Positions 1-5,522 of a stretch of DNA of 5,859 nt are shown here, in pieces. The stretch is from Dichotomicrobium sp046543175 (GTDB lineage: Bacteria; Pseudomonadota; Alphaproteobacteria; Rhizobiales; Rhodomicrobiaceae): positions 1 through 5,859 of the forward strand of contig JBKGZY010000172.1 of the NCBI GenBank assembly GCA_046543175.1, read 5' to 3'. Below the pieces are notes generated by a model that was given only the letters and a program-made list of their open reading frames with translations, was not told the DNA's origin and made no database searches. Every line of letters starts with the position of its first letter. Within the stretch, counting starts at the first letter, position 1. A program made the position numbers and the translations under genes.

Positions 1-50
1 CCGATCATCACACGAGCCGCAAGCGGGACTCAAATGTCAAATTCGCTCCA

Positions 51-668
51 CTAGGGTTCGCGCCAGCGCGTCACCGCGATCACCGTGCCCCAGATCACCA
101 CGCGCTCCTGGTCGATAAGCAGCGGTTTCGGCTCGAAATACGGCACCGCCGTGCGGGTCAGCGCATAGGGCGGCTCATAGACGCGGAAAACCGTTTCCGC
201 CGAGCCACGCTCAAGATCGTAGATCTGCACGCAGACGATGTCGCCCGCCCGCGGGCTGACCGCCGGGTCCACCAGCAGCAGATCGCCAGGCAGGCAGCCG
301 ACCAGCTGGATGGCCAGCGAGTTCAGCCGCCAGACCGCCTGCTCGCCGGTAACCGGCAGATGGCTCGCCATGCCATCCGCGCCACTGTCCGCCGCGAGAT
401 AGACCGCCTCGGGCTCGGCGAAGCGCGCGCCGGCCGGCCTGTCCGCGCCGCCGGTCGCCGCGCGCAGCGGCATACCCGTGGCGCGCTCGATCTTGGCGAT
501 GGTCGAGGTCGATGTCGTGTGCTTGCGGTCGCTGAATATGTCGGTGATGGTCGACGGCGAGACGCCGGCCTCGATCGCCAGGCGGTTCCGGCTCCAGCCG
601 GTGCGCTGGAGGATCGCCTCGATCCAGGCGCGGATGCGCGCGCGCTCATTGTCGGGTACTGTCACCAT
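51..668 (-). CDS. XRE-HTH / S24 (LexA-like) repressor-family transcriptional regulator
   Basis: Predicted cytoplasmic DNA-binding regulator of 205 residues. The N-terminal half holds an XRE/Cro-like helix-turn-helix at about residues 18-68 (GWSRNRLAIEAGVSPSTITD, with recognition helix around SPSTITDIF). The C-terminal half (about 105-203) resembles the S24/LexA fold: an N-S-L stretch with candidate nucleophile Ser117, then PGDLLLVD at 127-134 and a GDIVCV strand at 142-147. The family's catalytic lysine normally sits in a V-K-R-like stretch; here that stretch reads TVFRVYEPPY (159-168), so the lysine appears replaced and self-cleavage is doubtful (inference). An in-frame TTG start at 761 would add 31 residues, but that extension is AT-rich and lies in the likely promoter. 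I prefer the ATG at 668, which has a GGATGA sequence just upstream. The gene is transcribed away from the toxin-antitoxin-like pair. Regulator class is confident; target genes are unknown. Confidence 0.82.
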   Translation of the reverse strand: MVTVPDNERARIRAWIEAILQRTGWSRNRLAIEAGVSPSTITDIFSDRKHTTSTSTIAKIERATGMPLRAATGGADRPAGARFAEPEAVYLAADSGADGMASHLPVTGEQAVWRLNSLAIQLVGCLPGDLLLVDPAVSPRAGDIVCVQIYDLERGSAETVFRVYEPPYALTRTAVPYFEPKPLLIDQERVVIWGTVIAVTRWREP

Positions 669-743
669 TTCATCCACGGATGGTTGCCATTCCCGATTAT
701 TCGCATCCGCAGATTCGTTTTCGATTTTTATCTTTCGCCATAT

Positions 744-755
744 TTTTTCGAAAAA
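744..755. promoter_or_regulatory. Perfect 12-bp AT-rich palindrome upstream of the XRE/S24 regulator
   Basis: The sequence TTTTTCGAAAAA is its own reverse complement and sits about 76 bases upstream of the regulator's ATG at 668. It may be an operator for autoregulation or simply promoter-proximal AT-rich sequence. Seen directly; function is inferred. Confidence 0.3.
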
Positions 756-757
756 TT

Positions 758-784
758 GCAATACCGTATCCGGAAATCGGTCAA
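758..784 (-). promoter_or_regulatory. Candidate promoter for the XRE/S24 regulator
   Basis: On the minus strand, TTGACC (784 to 779) is a good -35 match. It is followed after 15 bases by TATTGC (763 to 758), a weak -10 with short spacing. Transcription would begin near 751 and give a leader of roughly 80 bases before the ATG at 668, which would also exclude the upstream TTG start at 761. The poor -10 keeps confidence low. Confidence 0.25.
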
Positions 785-791
785 CAAATCA

Positions 792-808
792 CGAATTGCG
801 TTAATTCG
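792..808. promoter_or_regulatory. Inverted repeat CGAATT-N5-AATTCG, candidate operator
   Basis: Perfect 6-bp arms (792-797 and 803-808) flank GCGTT. The repeat lies just upstream of the candidate -35 of the minus-strand regulator, in the AT-rich patch. Size and symmetry suit a dimeric HTH repressor, so autoregulation by the neighbouring XRE protein is a reasonable guess. No binding evidence is available from sequence. Confidence 0.35.
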
Positions 809-1105
809 ATAGATGGACGCCTCCGCTGCGGTGTAACGGGTCGCGCCTCATCGTCCTCCGCGCCGCGTGCAGGTTCATCTCGTTCCTGACACTCGCCTTG
901 TCTTCGCGCGAGCAGGCCGGCGATCTCCCGTCCAAGCCGGGGCGATGGCCCCCTCAAAGAACGCATACTCTTCCTGCCGCCCTGGCGATTTCCCGGTTCC
1001 GCAGGACCGCCATACGGAACACCGGCGGAACTCGAAAGATGGGGCGCGGTATGAGGATGCGCGAAACTGCGCACTATGCCATCATCATGGAAACGACCTG
1101 GGACA

Positions 1106-1119
1106 ACCGGCCGGCCGGT
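1106..1119. promoter_or_regulatory. Perfect 14-bp palindrome upstream of the DUF433 gene
   Basis: ACCGGCCGGCCGGT is fully self-complementary. It ends 8 bases before an alternative ATG at 1128 and 35 bases before the preferred ATG at 1155. Toxin-antitoxin operons are commonly autoregulated through such palindromes, so this is a candidate operator. In GC-rich DNA a CCGG-repeat palindrome can also arise by chance. Confidence 0.3.
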
Positions 1120-1154
1120 GCCGAGACATGACACGCCGGCAGCGAAAGACAGCC

Positions 1155-1391
1155 ATGCAGGACCATCCGCGCATTTCCATCGATCCGGCCGTCATGGTCG
1201 GAAAGCCGTGCATCAGGGGAACCCGCATCACGGTCGAGCACGTGATTAATCTCATGGGCGAAGGCTGGACGCCTGACGATCTCCTGCGGAATTATCCGCA
1301 CCTCACCCATGAGGACATTCTTGCCTGCCTGCGCTATGCTGGGGATGTCATGCGCGACGAAAGGGTCTATCCGCTGCCAGCCGCAGAATGA
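1155..1391 (+). CDS. DUF433 family protein, putative antitoxin
   Basis: Small soluble protein of 78 residues, spanned almost entirely by a DUF433 domain. The family hallmark is clear: R-I-S-I-D-P near the start (6-11), then GKPCIRGTRITVEHV (16-30), then an acidic helical segment with W-T-P-D-D-L-L (38-44) and Y-P-H-L-T-H-E-D-I (47-55). DUF433 proteins often sit next to PIN-like DUF5615 proteins and are regarded as their likely antitoxins; that role here is inferred from the neighbour. The next gene begins at ATGA, overlapping this stop, so the two are probably translationally coupled. Start choice is uncertain: the ATG at 1128 would add nine residues (MTRRQRKTA), and longer in-frame extension reaches 867. 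None has a strong Shine-Dalgarno sequence. The ATG at 1155 fits the usual family N-terminus best. Confidence 0.85.
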   Translation: MQDHPRISIDPAVMVGKPCIRGTRITVEHVINLMGEGWTPDDLLRNYPHLTHEDILACLRYAGDVMRDERVYPLPAAE

Positions 1392-1741
1392 TGCGCTTCC
1401 TGGCAGACGAGAATTTCCCCGGCGAAGTCGTCGAGGCACTGCGCCAAGGCGGCCATGACGTGGCATGGATGGCCAACGATGACGCCGGGGAACCTGACAG
1501 CCAGGTGTTGCGGCGTGCGCTTGATGAGGGGCGCGTGATCCTGACCTTTGACAAAGATTTCGGGGAACTGGCGCGCGGTGCGCAGCAGCGACCGGACGGC
1601 TTCGGCGTGGTGCTGTTCCGGTTGCGAATGCCCCTGCCCTCCTTGCCTGCGCTAGCGACGCTGATCGATGCCCGCGATGACTGGCCTGGGCATTTCTCAG
1701 TGATCGAGCCGGGGCGCGTGCGGATGCGGCCGCTCGGGTGA
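1388..1741 (+). CDS. DUF5615 PIN-like protein, putative toxin of a DUF433/DUF5615 pair
   Basis: Protein of 117 residues resembling the DUF5615 (Mut7-C/PIN-like) family, presumed metal-dependent nucleases. The N-terminus MMRFLADENFP supplies the conserved acidic pair Asp7/Glu8 plus Asn9. The middle TFDKDFGEL (53-61) carries Asp55 and Asp57, the second acidic cluster of a PIN-like active site. Asp37 precedes a helix ending in DEGRVILT. The C-terminal part (GVVLFRLRMP, then a helix and a final beta-rich segment with G-R-V-R-M-R) matches the family's usual length. The gene starts within the upstream gene's stop (ATGA); a second ATG at 1391 is an equally possible start. Key acidic residues are intact, so the protein may be active. 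RNase or toxin activity is inferred from family and context. Confidence 0.85.
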   Translation: MMRFLADENFPGEVVEALRQGGHDVAWMANDDAGEPDSQVLRRALDEGRVILTFDKDFGELARGAQQRPDGFGVVLFRLRMPLPSLPALATLIDARDDWPGHFSVIEPGRVRMRPLG

Positions 1742-1749
1742 CAGGCGCA

Positions 1750-2664
1750 TCACGGGGGCGCCGCGCCGTTTCCTTCCGCTTCGCCATTCTCCGCGGTCCC
1801 GCCGGTCACGGCGGCAAGTTCGTCATAGAGCAGCGCGCAGAAATGCGCGCGGGCGTTCACCGCCGGCTCCAGCAGCCCCAGCTCGCGCAGAACTTCCGGC
1901 TCGCCGAAGGGAACGGCGCGGATCTCGGGCGGAAAGTCCACGCCGACACCCGGCACCGGCACGACCGAAACGCCCAGCAAGCTGCCGACCAGCCGCACGA
2001 CGCCTTCCAGCGTGTCCACCTCCATGCGCGAGGAAATGGCGATGTTGCGGCGCGCGAACTCCGCCTCGACGATCCGCGCCACGCGCGCGAAACGGTTGAA
2101 CCGGACATAAGGGTGCCGCTCCAGCAGGTCGCGGTCCGTCTGCCCCTCCAGGCTTTCATGCGCGATCACCGCGAGCGGCTCCTGCGTGAACGCGCGGTAG
2201 CGCAGCGCCGGGTCGATGGCATCCGGGCGCGACACGACGGCCGCATCCAGCGTGCCGCGCTTCAGTGAATCCTCCAGATCGTGGGTCAGGCCGGTCATCA
2301 GGTGAATGTGCAGATCCGGGCAGCGCCGCTGAAGCCGCGCGAGCGCCGGCGGCACCATGCTCAGCACGCTGGTGTGCACCGCGCCGACCCGCAGGACGCC
2401 GCGCGTGGCGTCGCGCTTCAGGCTGTCGCTGAGATTTTCCCAGACCGTGATGACCTCGCGCGCGCGGCGCACGAAGTCCTGCCCCTGGTCGGTGAGGCGC
2501 GGCGGGCGCGTGCTGCGGTCGAACAGCGTCACGCCAAGCTCGTCCTCCAGCGCGCGAACCTGGAGGCTGACGCCGGAGGTGGACAGGCCGACGACGCGCC
2601 CCGCATCGCCGAAACTGCCGTGATCGGCGATGGCGACCAGCGTATACAGGGTCTTCACATCCAT
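1750..2664 (-). CDS. LysR family transcriptional regulator
   Basis: Cytoplasmic regulator of 304 residues, normal for LysR proteins. The winged HTH fills residues 2-61 (L-Y-T-L-V-A-I-A-D-H-G-S-F, recognition helix around STSGVSLQVRALEDELG, wing LFDRSTRPPRLTDQG). The effector-binding domain follows from about 89 (GVLRVGAVHTSVLSMVPPAL) to about 290, ending in a Gly/Glu/Ala-rich tail. The start at ATG 2664 is preferred over an in-frame TTG at 2709: MDVKTLYTL is the classic LysR N-terminus and GGAG (2672-2675, minus strand) lies 7 bases upstream. The TTG would fall inside an inverted repeat. It is divergent from the ThDP-enzyme operon with a 142-base gap, the usual arrangement for a LysR activator of the adjacent operon. 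Its inducer is probably a substrate or intermediate of that pathway (inference). The 3' end converges on the PIN-like gene with 8 bases between stops and no obvious hairpin terminator. Confidence 0.92.
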   Translation of the reverse strand: MDVKTLYTLVAIADHGSFGDAGRVVGLSTSGVSLQVRALEDELGVTLFDRSTRPPRLTDQGQDFVRRAREVITVWENLSDSLKRDATRGVLRVGAVHTSVLSMVPPALARLQRRCPDLHIHLMTGLTHDLEDSLKRGTLDAAVVSRPDAIDPALRYRAFTQEPLAVIAHESLEGQTDRDLLERHPYVRFNRFARVARIVEAEFARRNIAISSRMEVDTLEGVVRLVGSLLGVSVVPVPGVGVDFPPEIRAVPFGEPEVLRELGLLEPAVNARAHFCALLYDELAAVTGGTAENGEAEGNGAAPP

Positions 2665-2689
2665 CGGCCGGCTCCGCCGCCGCGAATCG

Positions 2690-2744
2690 CTCAAGCATGA
2701 GTTTAACAAAACTCAAGAGAACGCGGGCTTGATTGAGGCTTCAA
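2690..2744. promoter_or_regulatory. Divergent control region with LysR-type inverted repeats
   Basis: The strongest element is TGAGTTT-AACA-AAACTCA (2698-2715), perfect 7-bp arms around 4 bases and containing T-N11-A spacings typical of LysR sites. CTCA at 2690-2693 forms a second inverted pair with TGAG at 2698-2701. CTCAAG occurs at 2690-2695 and again at 2712-2717, exactly 22 bases apart, about two helical turns. A third element, TTGA-GGCT-TCAA (2733-2744), lies nearer the plus-strand gene. This layout suits a LysR tetramer controlling both its own gene and the operon at 2807. I could not assign a convincing -10/-35 pair on either strand. Confidence 0.5.
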
Positions 2745-2794
2745 AAACTTTTAGCGTACATGGCCACCAGAACAAAGCCCATTGTGCGGGCCTC

Positions 2795-2800
2795 GGGAGA
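2795..2800 (+). promoter_or_regulatory. Ribosome binding site of the ThDP enzyme gene
   Basis: GGGAGA is placed 6 bases before the ATG at 2807. It decides this start over the long in-frame upstream extension to 2630, which would run back through the LysR promoter region and into the LysR gene. Confidence 0.6.
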
Positions 2801-2806
2801 ACGCCG

Positions 2807-4429
2807 ATGAGAGGCGCCGACATCGTTGCACGATCGCTGTCCGCATGCGGCGCGAAGACCGTTTTCGCGCTGTCCGGCAACCAGATCATGCCGATCTTCG
2901 ACGCCGCGCTCGACACCGATCTGCGGCTGATCCACACGCGCCACGAAGCCTGCGCGGTGTTCATGGCCGAGGCGCACGCCCAGCTTGGCGGCGATATCGG
3001 CGTGGCGCTGGTCACGGCCGGGCCGGGCTTCGCGGGCGCGCTGCCGGCGATGTTCTCTGCCCATTGGTCGGAAACCCCGGTGGTGCTGCTGGCCGGCGAC
3101 TCGCCGCTGGCGCATGACGGCAAGGGTGCGTTCCACGAGTTGGACCAGTGCGCGATGGCCGGCCCTGTGACGAAACACACGATCCGGGTGACAAGCGCGG
3201 ACACGCTCGGCGACGATCTGGCACGGGCGATCGGCATCGCGCAGTCCGGCCGGCCCGGCCCGGTGCATGTGGCGCTGCCCGCCGATGTGCTGATGGCGCG
3301 GACCGACAGCGCCGTGCCGTCCGCCGACGCCTTCGCGCGTCGGCCCAATGCGCCGCGCGATGGAGAGATGGCCGCGCTGATCGACGCCCTCGCCGCCGCC
3401 GAACGCCCGGTGATCCTCACCGGCCCCGCGCTGAACCCGACCCGCGCGGGCGAACTGCTGCCTACGCTGAGCGAGGCGGCCGGCGCGCCGGTCGTGCCCA
3501 TCGAGAGCCCGCGCGCGCTGCGCGATCCCGCGCTTGGCGCGTTCGCGGAAAGCCTCGCGCGGGCCGATCTGGTCGTCAGCCTCGGCAAGCAGTTCGACTA
3601 CACGATCCGCTATGGCGAGGAGGGCGCGTTCCCTTCGGGCGCGCCGGTGTTCGTGGTTGCGCCGGACGCGCCGGCGCTGGAGCGCGCGCAACGGGTGCTT
3701 GGCGAGCGGCTTGCCGGGCGCGTCGAGGCGGATGCCGATTTGTGCGCCGAGGCGATCATCAAGGCCGCGCCGCGCGGCAACGGCCGTTCGGGCTGGCGCG
3801 AAGAGGTGAACGCGGCGCTGGCCAACCGCGAGATGGAGCCGATCCCCTCCACCGGCGAAGGCGTCGTCCCGCGCGATGTCGCCGACGCGCTGCAAGCCGT
3901 GGTCGAGAAGGCGGGCGATGCGGTCTATGTCGCGGACGGCGGCGAGTTCGGCCAGTGGATGCAGGGCTTCATCGACGCGCCCGCGCGGGTGATGAACGGC
4001 GCATCGGCCGCGATCGCCAGCGCCTTCGGCAACGCCATCGGCGCGCAGATCGCCCGCCCGGACGCGACGGTGATCTGCACATGCGGCGACGGCACGGCCG
4101 GGTTCTATCTCGGCGAACTCGATACCGCCGTGCGCGAGGGCGCGAACGCGATCTTCGTGATCGGCAACGACGCGCGCTGGAACGCCGAGCACATGCTGCA
4201 ACTGCGCCAGTTCGGCCCGGACCGGCTGACCGGGTGCGACCTGCTGCCGTCGCGCTATGACAAGGCCGCGGAGGCGCTGGGCTGTCACGGCGAGCACGTG
4301 ACGCGGACCGACGAGCTTGCGCCCGCGCTGGAGCGCGCGCTGGCCAGCGGCCTCCCTTCGGTCATCAATGTCAAGCTGGACGCGCAGCCCGCGCCTGTGT
4401 TCGCGAAGGCCGCGCCCGGCGCGCATTAG
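2807..4429 (+). CDS. Thiamine-diphosphate-dependent enzyme, acetolactate synthase / 2-oxoacid decarboxylase superfamily
   Basis: Predicted soluble enzyme of 540 residues with the three-domain ThDP layout. The N-terminal Pyr domain (about 1-165) has LSGNQIMPIFDAAL and H-T-R-H-E-A-C-A-V-F, giving catalytic Glu47, then TAGPG (70-74). A central Rossmann-like domain (about 185-320) includes A-D-L-V-V-S-L-G-K-Q-F-D. The C-terminal PP domain has DGGEFGQW (377-384) and the ThDP/Mg motif GDG (427-429), followed after exactly 24 residues by Asn454-Asp455, as in acetolactate synthases. It is somewhat shorter than typical IlvB and no small regulatory subunit gene is adjacent. With SDH-like genes 5 bases downstream, a catabolic role acting on a 2-oxo acid is likelier than branched-chain amino acid synthesis (inference). 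Decarboxylase, carboligase and lyase activities all remain possible. Superfamily is certain, substrate is not. Confidence 0.9.
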   Translation: MRGADIVARSLSACGAKTVFALSGNQIMPIFDAALDTDLRLIHTRHEACAVFMAEAHAQLGGDIGVALVTAGPGFAGALPAMFSAHWSETPVVLLAGDSPLAHDGKGAFHELDQCAMAGPVTKHTIRVTSADTLGDDLARAIGIAQSGRPGPVHVALPADVLMARTDSAVPSADAFARRPNAPRDGEMAALIDALAAAERPVILTGPALNPTRAGELLPTLSEAAGAPVVPIESPRALRDPALGAFAESLARADLVVSLGKQFDYTIRYGEEGAFPSGAPVFVVAPDAPALERAQRVLGERLAGRVEADADLCAEAIIKAAPRGNGRSGWREEVNAALANREMEPIPSTGEGVVPRDVADALQAVVEKAGDAVYVADGGEFGQWMQGFIDAPARVMNGASAAIASAFGNAIGAQIARPDATVICTCGDGTAGFYLGELDTAVREGANAIFVIGNDARWNAEHMLQLRQFGPDRLTGCDLLPSRYDKAAEALGCHGEHVTRTDELAPALERALASGLPSVINVKLDAQPAPVFAKAAPGAH

Positions 4430-4434
4430 GTTGT

Positions 4435-5184
4435 ATGAGTATGGCTGAGACCGCGACGAGAACCGACAACGCGACCCGGCACCTCCGCGTCGATGTCTGG
4501 CGCGGCGGCAAGAACGGCGCGTTCTCGAGCTACACGGTGCCGTGGCGCGAGAACCAGACGGTGCTCGATGTCGTCACCGAAATCCAGCGCCATCACGAGC
4601 CGGCGCTCGCCTACCGCTTCGCCTGCCGCGTCGGTGTCTGCGGCTCCTGCGCGATGACGGTGAACGGCGTGCCGCGCTGGACCTGCCGCACGCATGTGCG
4701 CCGGGTCGCAGGCGACGGGCATATCACCATCGCGCCGCTGCGCAACATGCCGGTCATCAAGGATCTCGCCTGCGACATGAGCGGGTTCTTCGAGAAGTGG
4801 CAGAACGCCGGCGGACGCTTCGAGGGGACCAGGACGCGCGCCGACACGCCCATCGCGGTCGATCCGCAGAGCAAGGAACGGCGCAACGCCGATCGCGGCA
4901 TCGAGTGCATCAACTGCGGTATCTGCTACGCGGCCTGCGACGTCGTCTCCTGGAACGAGGACTATCTCGGCCCCGCCGCGCTCAACCGCGCCTGGACGCT
5001 GGTGAACGACGAGCGCCACGCCGCGAAGCGCGAAACGCTGCGGAAAGTGACCGAGGCGGGCGGCTGCGGCTCCTGCCACGTGCAGGGCAACTGCATGAAG
5101 CATTGCCCCGTCGGCATCAGCCCGACCGAGAGCATTGCCGGGCTGCGGCGCATGAACCTGCTCGATTTCCTGGGGGTGCGGTGA
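4435..5184 (+). CDS. Succinate dehydrogenase/fumarate reductase-type iron-sulfur subunit
   Basis: Electron-transfer subunit of 249 residues, normal for SdhB/FrdB, expected on the cytoplasmic face between a flavoprotein and the membrane anchors. The plant-ferredoxin domain binds [2Fe-2S] through Cys64, Cys69, Cys72 and Cys84. The C-terminal domain has C158-x2-C161-x2-C164-x3-C168 and later C214-x5-C220-x3-C224-P, the full set for [4Fe-4S] and [3Fe-4S] clusters; Cys211 is extra. ECINCGICYAAC is closer to FrdB than to typical SdhB wording. Trp173 and His215 align with quinone-site residues of E. coli SdhB, but the usual Pro after the fourth cysteine is Asp169. It begins 5 bases after the ThDP gene and is followed at once by the anchors, so one operon is likely. 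Two close starts exist, ATG 4435 and ATG 4441; the second has better spacing from the weak TTAGG. Family is certain; the substrate may not be succinate. Confidence 0.92.
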   Translation: MSMAETATRTDNATRHLRVDVWRGGKNGAFSSYTVPWRENQTVLDVVTEIQRHHEPALAYRFACRVGVCGSCAMTVNGVPRWTCRTHVRRVAGDGHITIAPLRNMPVIKDLACDMSGFFEKWQNAGGRFEGTRTRADTPIAVDPQSKERRNADRGIECINCGICYAACDVVSWNEDYLGPAALNRAWTLVNDERHAAKRETLRKVTEAGGCGSCHVQGNCMKHCPVGISPTESIAGLRRMNLLDFLGVR

Positions 5185-5186
5185 GG

Positions 5187-5522
5187 ATGGAGCGCAACCT
5201 TCATATCGCGCAACGCCTGTCCGCCATGCTGCTGGCGCCGCTGGTGCTCGTGCATCTGCTGCTGATCCTCTACGCCGTGCGCGAGGGGCTGAGCGCCGAC
5301 GCCATACTCGGGCGCACACAAGGAAGTGTTGGCTGGGCGGCGTTCTATGCGCTGTTCGTCGTGGCGGCGGCGGTTCACGCGCCGATCGGCCTGCGCAACG
5401 TGCTCGCCGAGTGGACCCCCCTGCCCCGCCGCGGGATCGACTGGGCGATGATCGTGTTCGGGGTCATGCTTCTTGCCATGGGCGCGCGCGCCGTGATCGC
5501 CGTGATCGGAGGGCCGCTATGA
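5187..5522 (+). CDS. SDH/FRD cytochrome b-like membrane anchor subunit (first of two)
   Basis: Integral membrane protein of 111 residues with three predicted helices at about 13-31, 48-65 and 86-107. It matches the SdhC-type plan: QRLSA (9-13), corresponding to the family's HRxSG quinone-site motif but with Gln for His and Ala for Gly, then His23 in helix 1, and HAPIGLR (64-70), the HxxxGxR motif holding the usual haem b ligand. It would anchor the dehydrogenase, bind haem and pass electrons to quinone. The ATG at 5187 is two bases after the iron-sulfur gene's stop. An in-frame GTG at 5181 overlapping that stop is an alternative, adding two residues. GGGGG at 5172-5176 may serve as ribosome binding site. 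The 3' end overlaps the next gene as ATGA, indicating translational coupling. Confidence 0.85.
   Translation: MERNLHIAQRLSAMLLAPLVLVHLLLILYAVREGLSADAILGRTQGSVGWAAFYALFVVAAAVHAPIGLRNVLAEWTPLPRRGIDWAMIVFGVMLLAMGARAVIAVIGGPL

Larger units (their letters stand above)
669..1105. other. Long intergenic region, AT-rich control segment on the left, no supported gene
   Basis: About 690-810 is markedly AT-rich against the GC-rich surroundings and holds inverted repeats, consistent with a promoter/operator zone for the minus-strand regulator. From about 811 to 1105 base composition returns to GC-rich. Open frames exist on both strands here (for example plus 898-1131), but their translations are rich in Arg, Pro and Ala, lack a recognisable domain and lack a good ribosome binding site. 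I see no tRNA, terminator or mobile-element end. It could be a degraded gene or plain spacer. Confidence 0.5.

Noticed and set aside
669..761. TTG start at 761 for the XRE/S24 regulator
   Set aside because: The extra 31 residues come from AT-rich promoter-like DNA and precede the HTH without adding a known element; not fully excluded.
1741..1752. Terminator between the convergent PIN-like and LysR genes
   Set aside because: Only 8 bases separate the stops and no hairpin followed by a T-run is visible.
1074..1787. Antisense 237-codon open frame opposite the DUF433/DUF5615 pair
   Set aside because: Arg/Ala/Pro-rich without a domain; both plus-strand genes are recognisable families.
2665..2709. 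TTG start at 2709 for the LysR regulator
   Set aside because: It adds 15 residues atypical of LysR proteins and begins inside an inverted repeat; the ATG at 2664 has GGAG at proper distance.
2630..2806. N-terminal extension of the ThDP enzyme back to 2630
   Set aside because: It would overlap the LysR coding start and cover the operator region; the extra residues do not resemble the family, and the ATG at 2807 has a strong Shine-Dalgarno sequence.
3148..4260. Plus-strand 370-codon open frame inside the ThDP gene
   Set aside because: Arg/Ala/Gly-rich out-of-frame translation overlapping a well supported gene.
2741..4426. Long antisense open frame (561 codons) opposite the ThDP enzyme
   Set aside because: Its translation is rich in Arg, His, Ala and Gly with no domain, as expected from GC-rich codon shadowing; the plus strand has clear ThDP catalytic motifs and a good ribosome binding site.
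4426..5319. Antisense 297-codon open frame opposite the iron-sulfur subunit
   Set aside because: No recognisable motif; the plus strand encodes all cluster cysteines in correct spacing.
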